From Calycina herbarum (taxonomy: Eukaryota; Ascomycota; Leotiomycetes; Helotiales; Pezizellaceae), in contig LLEY01000024.1 in assembly GCA_001414485.1 (NCBI GenBank), positions 310,001-374,000 on the forward strand: a stretch of 64,000 nucleotides of DNA. The letters run 5' to 3'. The position numbers and the translations under genes were made by a program. Under the pieces are notes generated by a model that ran no database searches, was not told the DNA's origin, and worked only from the letters and a program-made list of their open reading frames with translations. Below are positions 45,391 to 56,846 of this stretch, piece after piece. Each line of letters opens with the position of its first letter. Position 1 is the stretch's first letter.

Positions 45391-46592
45391 GTTTGCGGTT
45401 TCAAAGTTGATGGTGGAACCGAAATGAAATGAGCTTTGAGCGGAGTTGGAAAATTTCTAATGTGAGAAAAGACGTTGAACAGAAATAAGCCCTAATTTCG
45501 GTGACTTGAATGCAAGATTAACCAAGAGATAGCCAGTGAATTGCATTGACAGAGTCCAGACCTATCACTCACACTTAGTGAATTCTAGTCATAACGCCAG
45601 GGACTTAGGGTGACATGAAGAACTCTAATAACCTTATTGGTTTAATTGTGTTCATTGGTAAAGAGAGTATGTATTAAGAGGTTACGCAGTATGGTTTCGC
45701 TTGAAAAAGCACTTTATGAAACAGTATTGTTGTGATCTAACATGGATCAAGGGTTTACATTTGAGACTGCTGCAAGAAACTGACTGAGCCAAGCAGCTGA
45801 GGTGGATTTGATGTTGCACAGATGGCTGAAATCAAATTGACGGGAAGAAAAAACCAATGTAATCACTGGTGTAAAATGCAGAAGAAAATATGACTATGCC
45901 ATATCTAGGCCCACTTACAAGATAGCAATAGGTTCAATTAAAGAAAATGTCTGAACGTGAAAAATCTCATTCTCTAAGAGCTAAAAACAGGATAATGACT
46001 GAAAAGATCTACAGAATAAGGATCACTAACTAGAGGTTAGAAGGGTATTTTTCTTAGAGCAAAGAGCATATTCCTTCAGCCAGGGCTGCTTGGGGCTGCT
46101 CTAGTGTCAGTTATGTAGTACAAGAACATGGCACTTGGGATGTTTTCTGTAGCACCAGGCGGTTTTTGGGATATCACCAAGGGCGAGTAGTATATCCCAA
46201 GCTCCCACAAAGCAGCTATGCACTACATGCGAAGATCTCGGGAATCCCTGGCGTACTACTTCTATGTTCTCCCAACTCTTAGAGATCAAGGTGGTATGAC
46301 GAGGTATGACAGACAAATCCCCTCATAGCAGAAATAACCTTGAAGCATTACGGGCTGAGGGATCTTTGGTGCTCCGAAAAAGACAAAAGCAGTAAAGATT
46401 TCAAATCAAATTCCCCATTTGGTCGGGATGGCTGGTATTAAAACAAGCACAGTAATTCGTGATACTGCCACTTGGCAGCACTGCGCTCGAAAAAAAAAGC
46501 AAGCTGGCTAAAAGCTCGAGGAAAACCGAAGCTTTTCGGGTTATTTCATACACTCTATTTGTACAACATGAACCCCCTTTCTATACCTATAT
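45391..46592. other. Intergenic, nothing recognised
   Basis: 1.2 kb upstream of the P450 and downstream of the FAR-17a gene. AT-leaning sequence with only short frames. Confidence 0.5.
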
Positions 46593-47347
46593 TTATTCTC
46601 CTTTGGGGTGTGTGGGCGTGCTTCGCAATTGCTCTCCATCCATGCCGTTGACCTTTGCATACAGCCATTTGAGCATGACCGTGCTACCAGTCATGGTAAT
46701 GGCGGCTCCCGTGAAAAGGGCAACTCGTTGTGGAATGTCAAGTTGTTCGAATAAGGGATATGGGTAACTAGCATGTTAATTAGTATTGTGTAAATAAGTA
46801 AAAAGGTTTAGACTTACAAGCCATTATGCTGGAAGCAATGCTCTACCCATGCCCAGTACATCACAGCAATTGCTGAGCTCAAGCCCATGGCCGGTAGAGC
46901 TCTGATCGTCCATGGTGGCGAAAGCAATAGCAGATCAATTGTCAGCAATATTGATGGCATAGCATGGAATCCAATATCTGCCAATGGTGCAATGTAAAGC
47001 TCGGGTGGCACAACCAATGTTTTATCAATAGCGCTGATTCCCCAATACAGGATGCTGATCAGAACTTCGAGGGGAGTGCTGCATAGTGACAAGCTGTTCT
47101 TGATGGCGAAAAGGGTAGGGGAATCGGTGATGTCGGCTAGAAGACCAAATATGAAGGTTGCATGTGCGACTGTGAGTCCGAGAATCGTCAAGTACTGCCA
47201 ATGCCACCCATAAGACTCGTTTATCAAGCTGGGAAAGTCGACGAGGTATTTATAGGACAGCGAGAATGAGATGATGCCCGCAATGTGGACGAAGGCTGAA
47301 AAGCCGCGGGAAGGAGAGGACAGCTTTTGGAGAGGGTGTCTAGCCAT
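46593..47347 (-). CDS. FAR-17a/AIG1-like integral membrane protein
   Basis: Member of the FAR-17a/AIG1 (ADTRP) family, multipass ER or plasma-membrane proteins; animal members hydrolyse fatty acid esters of hydroxy fatty acids using Thr and His. Exon 1 47347-46818, intron 46817-46768 (GTAAGT...GCTAG), exon 2 46767-46593; 234 residues. Six hydrophobic helices alternate with short loops. Family marks seen: SYGWHWQYLTILGL, FGLLADI, PLEVLISILYWGI, DIGFHAMPSILLTIDLLLLS with the conserved His, and the spliced NGFYPYPLFEQL close to the end. The intron interrupts the FYPYP motif. The fungal function is inferred. It faces PPWD1 across a 233-bp divergent promoter. Confidence 0.87.
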
Positions 47348-47580
47348 TATGTTATGAGATGGATTTCCTAGCCGAGACGAATTATAAAGAAAGGAAAATT
47401 TAAGGCATTCAAAGATTGTTTTGCTTCATTGACACCCGCAGATCCGAACAGAGAGCGACGTCAGAGAGGCGCCAAGCCTTTGGGAGCTCCAATTTATTGT
47501 GGCCTCGCTCTCAGCCTTATGAGCCCCCAAACAAGCTTCAAAAACGTCTCTCCATCACTCAACCTTCACCCATCTTCACC

Positions 47581-49534
47581 ATGGCCGGCGACGAACAGGA
47601 GGTAAAGTCCAACAAGAGGAGCCGCTCCGATGATGGTATGTTTACATTCTTATTCATTCCCTTTGCCAATGCTAACTTCCCCAGACTCCTCATCGGACGA
47701 TGATATGGGCCCACAGCTACCCTCTGCTGAGGCTTCCAAGAAGAAGAAACGCAAGCTCCCATACGAAAAGCTCTATATATCAGCTCTACCTACCTCGGCC
47801 AAGTACTCGAAATCTCTCATGCATCGAGAACAATTGGCCTTCGTTACGATGACACCCATGACCGACTTCCTGATAACAAGTTCAGTGGAAGGTGTGGTCA
47901 AGTTCTGGAAGAAAGGAGCGGAAAGCATTGAGTTCGTCAAGGAATTCAAAGCGCACAACGGAGAGATCAAGAGTGTATCTGTGAGTGCGGACGGTAGAAG
48001 TTTTGCAACGGCCGGGGCGGACAAGAGCATCAAAATATTCGACATCATGACTTTCGATCTTCTCTCTATGCTCACAGTGGAGTTTACGCCAAAATGTGTT
48101 TGCTGGGTACACAGGCGTGGGGCTTCTCTGCCGCTGCTTGCAGTATCAGATGAAGTCAACCACACCATCCAAATTTACGATGGGCGTGGGGAGAACCAAG
48201 AGCCCATCCACACTATCACGGGATTGCACCGAAGCGTTGTTTCGCTGATGGCATTTAACGACGCCTATGACTGTGTTATATCAGTGGATGAAAATGGAAT
48301 GGTGGAATATTGGAGGCCTGGTGGGAGTTACGAGAAGCCAGACAATGTTTTTGAATACAAGAGCTCCACCAATCTCTTCGAATTTAAGAAAGCCAGAACA
48401 ACACCAACCTCCCTTACGATTTCGCCTTCCGGTGCTCAATTTGCGACAATCTCATTCCCTGATAGAAAAATCCGGATCTTTGATTTTCCAACTGGCAAAC
48501 TCTACCGAACTTACGATGAGTCTTTGCAAACTATTAAAGAAATGCAACAAGCTGGTACAGCTCTTCAGAAACTTGAAGATGTTGAGTTTGGGCGGCGTCT
48601 GGCGACGGAACGAGAAATTGACGGTCCAACTCTACGGAATAAAGCCAATGTCATATTTGACGAGACGGGACACTTTGTCATTTACGGGTCAATGCTTGGG
48701 ACAAAAGTTTTGAATACCTACACCAATCGAGTAGTTAAGGTTTACGGGAAAGATGAAAATTTCCGACCCCTGAGTGTTGCGTTGTACCAAGGACAGCCCC
48801 AAAAGAAAGGGATCACAACTGTAGCTATGGCTGCATCAAACAACCCTTTGCTCCAAGAATCAGAAGTACGAGATCCCATATTGTTCGCGACTGGAGTTGG
48901 CAAAGTTAGATTTTACATGTTCACAAACGATGAGAATATATCAAAGTCTGAGCGAGATATTCACAACGAGAAGCCAATCAATGTCAATTCCAATAAAGCG
49001 GTAGAAAAGAAAACTGCAGAATCTGGCACAGCGGCTATTATTCATTCTAGCTATGGCGATATTCACATTCGACTGTTTCCCGATGCTGCACCCAAGGCGG
49101 TGGAAAATTTTGTCACGCACGCAAAACGGGGCTACTACAACAACACCATCTTCCATCGAGTTATCCGGAAGTTCATGATTCAATGTGGAGATCCCATGGG
49201 TGATGGCACAGGGGGTGAAAGTATCTGGGGGAGGGAATTCGAAGACGAATTCAGCACACTTAAACATGACAAGCCCTATACCGTCAGTATGGCTAACGCA
49301 GGCCCCAATACCAACGGAAGTCAGTTTTTCATCACCACGGAAAAGACAGTAAGTTTCCCTATCTTTTTGTTTCGAGTGTCAACTAATATTTTGCAGCCAT
49401 GGTTGGATAACAAACATACGATTTTTGGGAGGGCCATACAAGGTTTGGATGTGATACACAGAATCGAAAACGCTCGAGTGTATAAAGAGAAACCAGAGGA
49501 AGACATAAAAATGCTCAACATTGAGATCATGTAA
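47581..49534 (+). CDS. PPWD1: WD40-cyclophilin peptidyl-prolyl isomerase (PPWD1 type)
   Basis: WD-repeat cyclophilin associated with spliceosomes in other eukaryotes. Exons 47581-47635, 47685-49348 and 49397-49534 give 618 residues, the usual length. N-terminal acidic and Lys-rich stretch (SSSDDDMG, SKKKKRKLPYEKLY), then WD40 blades from HREQLAFVTMTPMTDFLITS to GVGKVRFYMFTN (about 60-410). The cyclophilin domain starts near 465 (SSYGDIHIRLFPDAAPKAVE). Catalytic and binding residues are all present: FHR, FMIQCGDP, GTGGESIWG, MANAGPNTNGSQFF, the Trp of PWLDNKHTIFG and its His. Splicing removes an intron just before PWLD. It should be an active isomerase. Identification is firm. Confidence 0.95.
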
Positions 49535-49876
49535 TCTCAGAATACCAGATATCCATCCACTACAATTCCCTGATGCTGTTTCTGAGGCATCCAGGCAGCA
49601 ATGCTTATCCTTATCGCTCTAGTGCCAACCTAGAGCTTAGCACTCGAGGTCGTCACTTCCCGGTGCTTCACGAGGCAGCCTCAGGGACAACCATTCCAAA
49701 GACATGCCCCTGTGCAGCGAGTCCGAGTCCATTGCCAACCACCATGTAACTCGAATCCATCTCATTATCGTGGCACCTACAATTTGGAAGAGCAGCATTC
49801 CCTGACTCCCGATCGATCATACCTAGTACAACTATCGTGAATCAAAGCCCATCCTTATACCAATTCATATGATATC
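49535..49876. other. Intergenic between PPWD1 and the Pro1-like gene
   Basis: 342 bp containing the PPWD1 3' flank and the immediate promoter of the regulator. No gene seen. Confidence 0.5.
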
Positions 49877-52617
49877 ATGCCGCGACCGAAGAAGACAGGC
49901 GCTCCTGAGCCCAAGAGAAGAAGCCGAACTGGCTGCTGGTGCGTTTCTCCATTACATCAGACCCTTCGAATCTGTTTACGTTATGCCCCAACATGCACAC
50001 CCCGCAACTTGCGCTTGCACAAATGGTAAGGAGACTACTAACATGGTTGCAAGATCAGGCCGTGTAAACAACGCAAAGTAAAGTGCGACGAGAGACGGCC
50101 TACTTGCGAAAATTGCCAAAAGCAAGCCGAAACCTGCGACTTCTCAATAAGACTAAATTGGGTTGGGCGGGGGAAGAAAAAGGTCGAGAGCCCTAGCTCT
50201 GCGGGTTCTGGACAAATGAGCTTCATGATTAGCCGTCAGGAAAACGAGGGTTTGGAACAGATCGAAGCCGGATCCAACGAAGACAGACGAATCGACTCAA
50301 TCCGAAACGAACCTCCCTCACACCCTACCGCTCGTCACAAAATGATTGACCCTGATTTGATGCATGTGGCTCCTACTGCCAAGGTATACGATTCGAGTTT
50401 ACAATCAGAGCAAGATGCTCGATGCGCGCAAAACTACCAAAGATACCATACAATCACACATACTTCTGAGGATTCCGCCGCCCAGAGAAATGGTTTACAA
50501 GGTGCTTACAGTCAGGACAACGGAAGCCCTTTCTATACGGAGTTTGATGGCAACTTTTCCAGTCGCAGTTCAACTCTTCAAAATATCGATGGCCCAAACT
50601 CCACGCCACCTTCTCATAACGCTTCTAATAATGACGTTGGAGTCACAAGTGTAGCGGTAATTAGTGGTCGACCCGCAAAGCGAATTCGATTCGAGGCTAG
50701 TAAAGAGGACGATTGCCTTAACGACCATGCTAGCATGCCACCACCCTTTATCTCTACTACCGCACCATCAGGTTCAAATCTTCTTCCAAGTGTTCTCTCA
50801 ACTTCCGCAAATTCCTTACACAACCCTCTTCCTTCTCCCTCCTTCCAGCATCATGAGGGTCACGGAAATGTTCACACACATCAATTACCACATGCCTTAT
50901 TGGGCTCGCCAGACTTGCGACGACTTTCTGTGAGCTCGCTCTTATCTGGCCCCCCCGGCATACCACGCCATGGCCAGATAAACAATACTGGACTATACTC
51001 GTCGGGGGAGAATGACCAGAATGTTAACAAAAATTACATCTGGGGAGTTGACAAGGGGCTCAAGGATCTGGACATTGGCAAAAACGATGACAGGAACGCT
51101 ATCTCGGAATCATCGTCTCCACTCCCAGCGGAACCCCCCCTAGAACTCAATGCTGATCGCCAAGAATTATCACCAGTGGAATTCGGTTTTGGAATGGAGA
51201 ACAATTATCCCCTCGATCAAGGCGGAGGTTATTACGACAGCCCTGTCAAAATCATTATCCCACGAGAATTTGAACCACTTCCCAACAAGCTTTTGGAGAA
51301 TCCCATGAACCTTTTGGTAAGCCCAAGTTCCTTCCTGCTTGCCAACTCTGCTAACGTTGACCTTAGTATTTTGTAAGCCATTTCCGCTTCCTTGTGTGAT
51401 TACCAGCGACTGATATATCCTATAGCATCATTTTCTCAATCATACAGCTGGCTGCCTTGTCCCCCATACATGTTCTTCCAACCCGTTCAAGAACATTTTG
51501 CCTCAAATGGCTATTCAAGATGACAATCTTCTCTGCCTTCTACTCGCATATTCTGCGTCTCATCGAGCTCGGTTTTTGCACCAACCAGAACCTGCGACTC
51601 GTATTGCCTTGTGGGTTCAAGATATATTCCCTAGTCTCAGAAAAGCTTTGGATGATCCGAATGAGATCATTTCAAATGCCAATTTGGCCACAGCCATAAT
51701 GCTTGCCTCCTTGGAAATAATTTCACCCAAAGCCTTTGGAATTTCAGTACCCTGGCAAAAACACTTGGATACTGCTCGGCAGATCATTGCTGCTCGGGGT
51801 GGGACGCACGGAATGCAAACCGATTCTCGTAAAGACAAGGTCACATCTTTTTTATGGAGTTGGTTTGCGTATCTCGACGTTCTTGGCAGTTTGAGTGGAA
51901 TATCTCACTTGTCCTCAACCTGGGTGTTGGATTATGAAATCGATGGCGAGGATGAATATCTCATCGATTGTATTCTTGGATTCACTAGCAGGTGTGTTCG
52001 TCTTCTAGCCAAAACCGCCGTTCTTGCCAAAATTTGCGATGCCCAACGCATAAAAGCCGAAAGTACTGTTCAAAACGACTGGAGGCCTTCCAAACAAACT
52101 ATTTCGGTGGCGGAAAAACTCGAACATGATTTAGTCGAATCAAGGCGCCACCCTTCGAAGCCATGCACCCATATGCAATACACTGGAAAAGAGGCGTACA
52201 AAGGCGCTAGTCAGGAGATGTCAGCCACAAATGAGGCATTTCATTGGGCAGGCTTAATCCACCTCTACCGACGTGTTCTCGGAAAGTCCTCCGACCATCC
52301 CGACGTAAAGAATGCCGTGCAAGAAATCCATAACTTGCTCTCCAAGGTTAAGAGGGGAAGCAGTACAGAGGCGTGTCTATTATTTCCAATGTTCACAGCT
52401 GGATGCGATACCCAGGATGAAAACCAAAGAGCCAGCATTTTGGAGAGAATGAAACTCGTTGAACTTGTCGGCATGACTCAGGTATGTATACCATTTGAGA
52501 AAATCATGACAAATATTGATTCGCCCATAGGTTCGAAAAGCACGAACATTGATGGAGAAGGCCTGGGAAACTAACAAACCTTGGGAAACGCTGGTAGCCG
52601 GTGAGTTTTTTGGTTAG
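49877..52617 (+). CDS. pro1: Zn(II)2Cys6 transcription factor, Pro1/NosA-like
   Basis: Fungal binuclear zinc cluster regulator. The cluster is Cys20, 23, 30, 37, 40, 47 (Cx2Cx6Cx6Cx2Cx6C) in KRRSRTGCWPCKQRKVKCDE and then RRPTCENCQKQAETCDFS, followed by IRLNWVGRGKKK. This start is the form I know from Pro1/ADV-1/NosA, regulators of fruiting-body development. Exons: 49877-49938, 50059-51316, a 6-nt microexon 51367-51372, 51426-52481, 52531-52617; 822 residues. The first intron splits the Trp21 codon and is required to build the zinc cluster. The microexon adds Tyr-Phe to give MNLL-YF-HHFLNHTAG, the start of the Fungal_trans_2-type helical region (PQMAIQDDNLLCLLLAYSAS). The protein ends ETLVAGEFFG. 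The family is firm; orthology to Pro1 is likely. Confidence 0.82.
51367..51372 (+). other. Six-nucleotide microexon (Tyr-Phe)
   Basis: TATTTT lies between TTAG (ending 51366) and GTAAGC (51373). The flanking introns are 50 and 53 nt, phase 0. Without it, or with either intron retained, the domain start YFHHFLNH is not formed. Confidence 0.75.
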
Positions 52618-54680
52618 AAATCATCCTCTACCATAACCTAAGCACGATCCTTTAGTCCTGGGCAAGACTTAAAAAGGCTCAACCGTTCGTCTAAAACGCG
52701 CGGAATACTCCGACGGTTTCCCTACTCTGAGCTATGGGTGGAAGAAGAAGGACGTGTAAGGCTGCTTACATGTCTGGAGGTCGGCATGCAACTCGACGGA
52801 TAGACATACTTGCGAGTATACTATGTCTTTTCGGGTCGCTAATTGGGGCCGGCCGAACCACCTGAGTTGTTACCTTTCTGAAGGGGATAAGCGTGATAGT
52901 AAGCAGAGCCTGCAAGCTTTGACTTTGCCCCGAAGCCAGCATCTACGACTCGGCGTAGGAGGTATTACGGTAGGACTGCTCCTCGGAGGAGACCTGCGAA
53001 AGACTCTTGTTGGAACGCCGTTGGAGGCGGTGGGCGGCATGGTCACGTCTCGCCCGGGTCCTCAAAAACCCGTATAAAGCCCGCACCACTCCCTCGGGGT
53101 TTGGAAACATTCGAACACTCATCGGAGGCTACAGGTGCTGTGTAGAAGAGATCTACAGACCTAGCCATTGCCTCCAAACAGATCCGCTTGGTAGACGCGA
53201 TCTGACAACTTCTCCATGTTAGCGCTGCACAAGACTCATATGGAGGGGTGTTGCTCAGATTCTCGACGAATCAACGCGAGCATAGAATAGATGTCTGGCA
53301 GGAGACGTTGCGGAAGTCGATCACACGATGTTGAATTGAATCGAATCAGCTTTTTTATAAAGGTATTTTTCATCCGAATTATCAAACCAACATGTATTAA
53401 TAATCCCTTTCTCAGATCTTCCAACCACAGACGACTTGATTGCTCTTCATTAGCCACAGTTCGGTCCGCTTTGGCATTCAACATCTTCGACTAGAGCTCC
53501 TGGCTACCACAGCATCACAGAGTTCGAGGCCTTTCTGTCTTCCCATCAGGCGGACTGTCCTCACAGAGTACCCAAATTCATTCCTGATTGAATATTGCGC
53601 TGCCTGCATTTTTATCACGAAGAAGGTTAACGAGATATGCCAACGTAATAACGATTCCCCATGGATGAGATTACTTGGTTTAGGAACAATCACGAAAGTA
53701 ACGATCACCTTTATCGTCATTTGTCTTTTCTCGATCATTCTCCGGCTTAGGGCATGGCGCGGGAGCAGGTAGATATGACTTTAAGGATCCACTTTGAGGT
53801 TATGGTTTTATTTGGAGTCTTTTTTTCTTTTTTTTGGCTTTTGCGTCTGGATACCCGACTCAGCGAATACCCGACTCAGCGCCTTATTATATTTTTCCTT
53901 CCAACTGACCGGGACCCAATTCCCAAATCTTTGTATCAGCAGGTAGAATGGTGGGCTATCCTGCATTTGACAAGCACAATTCCACTCAGTCGGAAGCATG
54001 GGATATTGATTCTTTTGGGGCTTACGTCGATGGTGCGAGCTCGTCCGTGGCTTCGGAGAAGGGATTTCATGCTTCTCATAGGTTTAGGGGATGGGGGAGA
54101 TGTATGCCAATTTGGGGGCTCCGGGTTCTTCGTGGTGAGGGATCCAATCATCTTATGGGGGTTGCAGACCGTGTTTGGTGGTTTGGCTCAGTTATTATGA
54201 TTCGGCTTTTGCCCCCTACTTTTGCTTCTTCTGTGTGTACTTGTGAGTGCTATTGTGAAACTTCTCTTAGATGTTCTAATAATTAAACTTCGGTGTTCTC
54301 GGGAGATGCACTGCCGAGCGGCGTGGGTGCCTTGAAGCTCTCTTGTACAACCTGGTGAGGGAAGGACGCAACATCGGATAAGTACGATGCCCAATGGCCA
54401 TGCGGGAATACGGAACACTGGTTTGGGTTTTGTCGGAGGATGTTTTGAGTATGGATGGCTCCTGATCTGGGCAAATACATAGGTATGTCGATTTTCGCAC
54501 AATCAATTTCACACCAGCCATCCAACCGTTATCCAACTAATAATATGTAAGTTCAGGGCTCCTCCTCTCCCACATAACTGAATTGATTGTTGACTCCTAT
54601 GATTCAGGTGGTAGCATTTGATGTCTACCTAACTTGATGGCAGGTCCATCCATTCTCTTCACCTCCGAGACTTTTCCGCA
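52618..54680. other. 2-kb intergenic region, nothing recognised
   Basis: GC-richer patch at 52830-53220 and several short frames on both strands, none with domain signal. A direct duplication of ACCCGACTCAGCG (53851, 53868) is the only structure I note. It may contain decayed genes. Confidence 0.45.
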
Positions 54681-55418
54681 ATGGCAACAATATCAGCACT
54701 GTTTCCTACCACTGTTCTTCCTTCTCTAATTGATTCTCCGTCAACGTCGACCACCTTACCCTCAGAGACTGTGACTCTAATATCGTCGCTATTCTCGACG
54801 ACAATGGGACCATTGGCTGTTCCAACTTTAGCTCCCCAAATATCAGGATCACTGTCTGCTCCTCAGCGGCCTCGAAAAGGCGAAGACCCAACTGATGATG
54901 GAACGAGAACTCGAAGATCAATTACATTCACAACACCCGCCGGTTCAACGGTAACGGTTCAGACTACAGTTCAGCCCACTTTTCCCAAAACATTAGAGGC
55001 CGTTGAACGTCCGACAATTATCACGTCTCCGTCCCCATCTCGGGAGCACAACGAGGTATCTCGAGACACCATGATTGGGATTGGAATCGGTTTTTCTTTG
55101 GGTATGCTCACACTTATTGGTATCATAATCTTGGTCTTTCGTTATGGAAAAAAAACTGGTCTTCGTTCAGCTCCGGGGAGGCGAATAGCAAGTCTTTGAA
55201 GAATATCTCGAGGGTCATGGTTTCGGAAATCGGGCTTCGGAAAAGCAGAGTTATGTGCTGAGTCTCAGCAGATTGTTGAGATTGGAAGTAGTGGTGGGGA
55301 GAACGAAGTGAAAGAGTTGGACAGCAAGATCGTGGTTGCTGAGTTGGAAGGAGATGGGTTAGATGATATGGAAGTGAGAGGGGACGAGATGATGGAGTCA
55401 GAGAGGAGCTTTGTTTAG
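54681..55418 (+). pseudogene. Ser/Thr-rich single-pass membrane protein, array member 1, with in-frame TGA
   Basis: The frame starts at ATG 54681 with a Ser/Thr/Pro-rich region (likely O-glycosylated), SREHNEVSRD, then one membrane helix (MIGIGIGFSLGMLTLIGIII, about 131-153) and a basic stop-transfer (FRYGKKTGLRS). A TGA at 55197-55199 ends it at 172 residues. The same frame then stays open to TAG 55418 and reads like the missing cytoplasmic tail: GGENEVKELDSKIVVAELEG and DDMEVRGDEMMESERSF. So the tail is probably cut off by a recent nonsense change (CGA to TGA would fit). Layout matches the next two genes, but the KNH-like ectodomain is absent or lost upstream. Confidence 0.6.
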
Positions 55419-55616
55419 AGGTATCCGTTAATATATTGACTGGTGGCAGTGAATCATCTATATCGTGAATTCCAATCACTTGGGAGTATATCAAGGGATT
55501 GAATCACCTTCAGCTCACTGTACTACAACAAACATTCGGACATTTAAATCCATCTTATCCTAGATCACACCTTTTCCAACTCGACTTGTCCTCTTCTTTA
55601 TCTCGAATTGCTTACG

Positions 55617-56846
55617 ATGGACGCAAGCCTTCTCACCACAAATCTTGAAGATCTCACTCCGGGTGAAAACTTCGATCTCAGTTGGACAGAAGCAAAGGGT
55701 GGGATAACATTATATCTCCGCATTGTGGAAGACCCAGAAGTAAATAACGGGGGTTATCTACTCACCATTTGTAAGTTTTGGCCTTCTCAGCATTAGGAAT
55801 GGGAGCTAAGAAACGAAAAAGGGGAGACATTCGAGGATGTTAAACCCGGACTGACCTATTCAAGAGGCTGGAATGTCCCAATCAACCTTCGCCACGGCTC
55901 AAAATACCAGTTCACTATTCGACAGAAAAGTAATCTTAAAGTTTTCGCATATCCAGAGTCCTCAACCTTGGTTTTGACGCACACGGCGACCACCCGTACG
56001 GACCCAGCGCCTAGCGCACTCCCAACTTGCGATGACACTATGGCGGAGTATAGTTGTCTTCCACCGATTACATCTTCGACTCATGTCACTGGATTAGTTA
56101 CGCCGACCTCAGCAATACCTGGTTTCACAGCACCAGCCCCTATAGGACCCAGTCGTGGTATCCCTCCTGTTGAGGTCGGCACGCCAACCTCAATCACCTC
56201 GGGGTCTTTGACGAGCAGCTCTGCTTCCACTCCATCCTTAACAAGTCATTTATTGGTACCTACGAACAGCGTGACGCCAAATCCATCCCCCAGTTCATCA
56301 CCCAGTGCGACCCCTATCAGTCAAGGGACAAAAAGGAACACCATAATCGCAATTGGAGTAGGCACAGGAGCTGGTATCCTTGCCCTCTTCTCCCTCGCGT
56401 TCTTCCTCCTCCGGTATCGCTACCGAAAACGGCACTCTCAAAAACAGTCTCCTATATCAAAACGAGAAAAGACCCCCACCATCCCACCAGTCATTAGCGA
56501 CCCAAAGTTATTTCCGAATCAGAAGTCCGAGGATACATCGACATCGATGGATTCTAGTGGCATGACTAGAAAGGATGCTTTTTCTATCTATGGCAGTTTA
56601 GAGGAGAACAATCGTACGGGCGGCGGGATGATAAATGGTACTGTGAAAAGACCTTCTCAGATCATGACGACGTCTGAAAGGGGGTTTGGTGTGAGAGGAT
56701 ATGGGGATGAAGTGGGTGGGAGAACGAGAGAGCTTTCGGGCTATGAGTCTATTTATTCACAGGACTCGATGATGGCTGGGGTGGGTGACCGAGGAGAGAA
56801 CAGTTTTGATGGAAGACGGGAGACTAGTTTTGGGAGGTTCATCTGA
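55617..56846 (+). CDS. KNH-like single-pass membrane protein, array member 2
   Basis: Predicted 392 residues. Exon 1 55617-55770; the intron 55771-55821 (GTAAGT, weak AAAAAG acceptor, branch GCTAAGA) keeps frame; exon 2 55822-56846. The first 110 residues resemble a Kre9/KNH beta-sandwich: NLEDLTPGENFDLSWTEAKG, ITLYLRIVED, VKPGLTYSRGWNVPINLRHG, SKYQFTIRQKS. A Ser/Thr/Pro-rich stalk follows, then one membrane helix (NTIIAIGVGTGAGILALFSL, about 226-248), RYRYRKR and a cytoplasmic tail rich in Ser and Gly. There is no N-terminal signal peptide, so the TM helix would have to act as a reverse signal anchor, or a leader exon is missed. The architecture suggests a cell-surface sensor or wall-binding protein; function unknown. 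The intron acceptor is the least certain part. Confidence 0.68.

Noticed and set aside
53754..54200. 148-residue plus-strand frame in the gap after the Pro1-like gene
   Set aside because: Composition is low complexity with overlapping frames on the other strand and no family pattern.
55197..55199. Programmed stop-codon readthrough in membrane protein 1
   Set aside because: The base context is TGA AGA, not the TGA CTA type known in fungi, and other accessory genes here carry different single stops. Decay is the simpler explanation.
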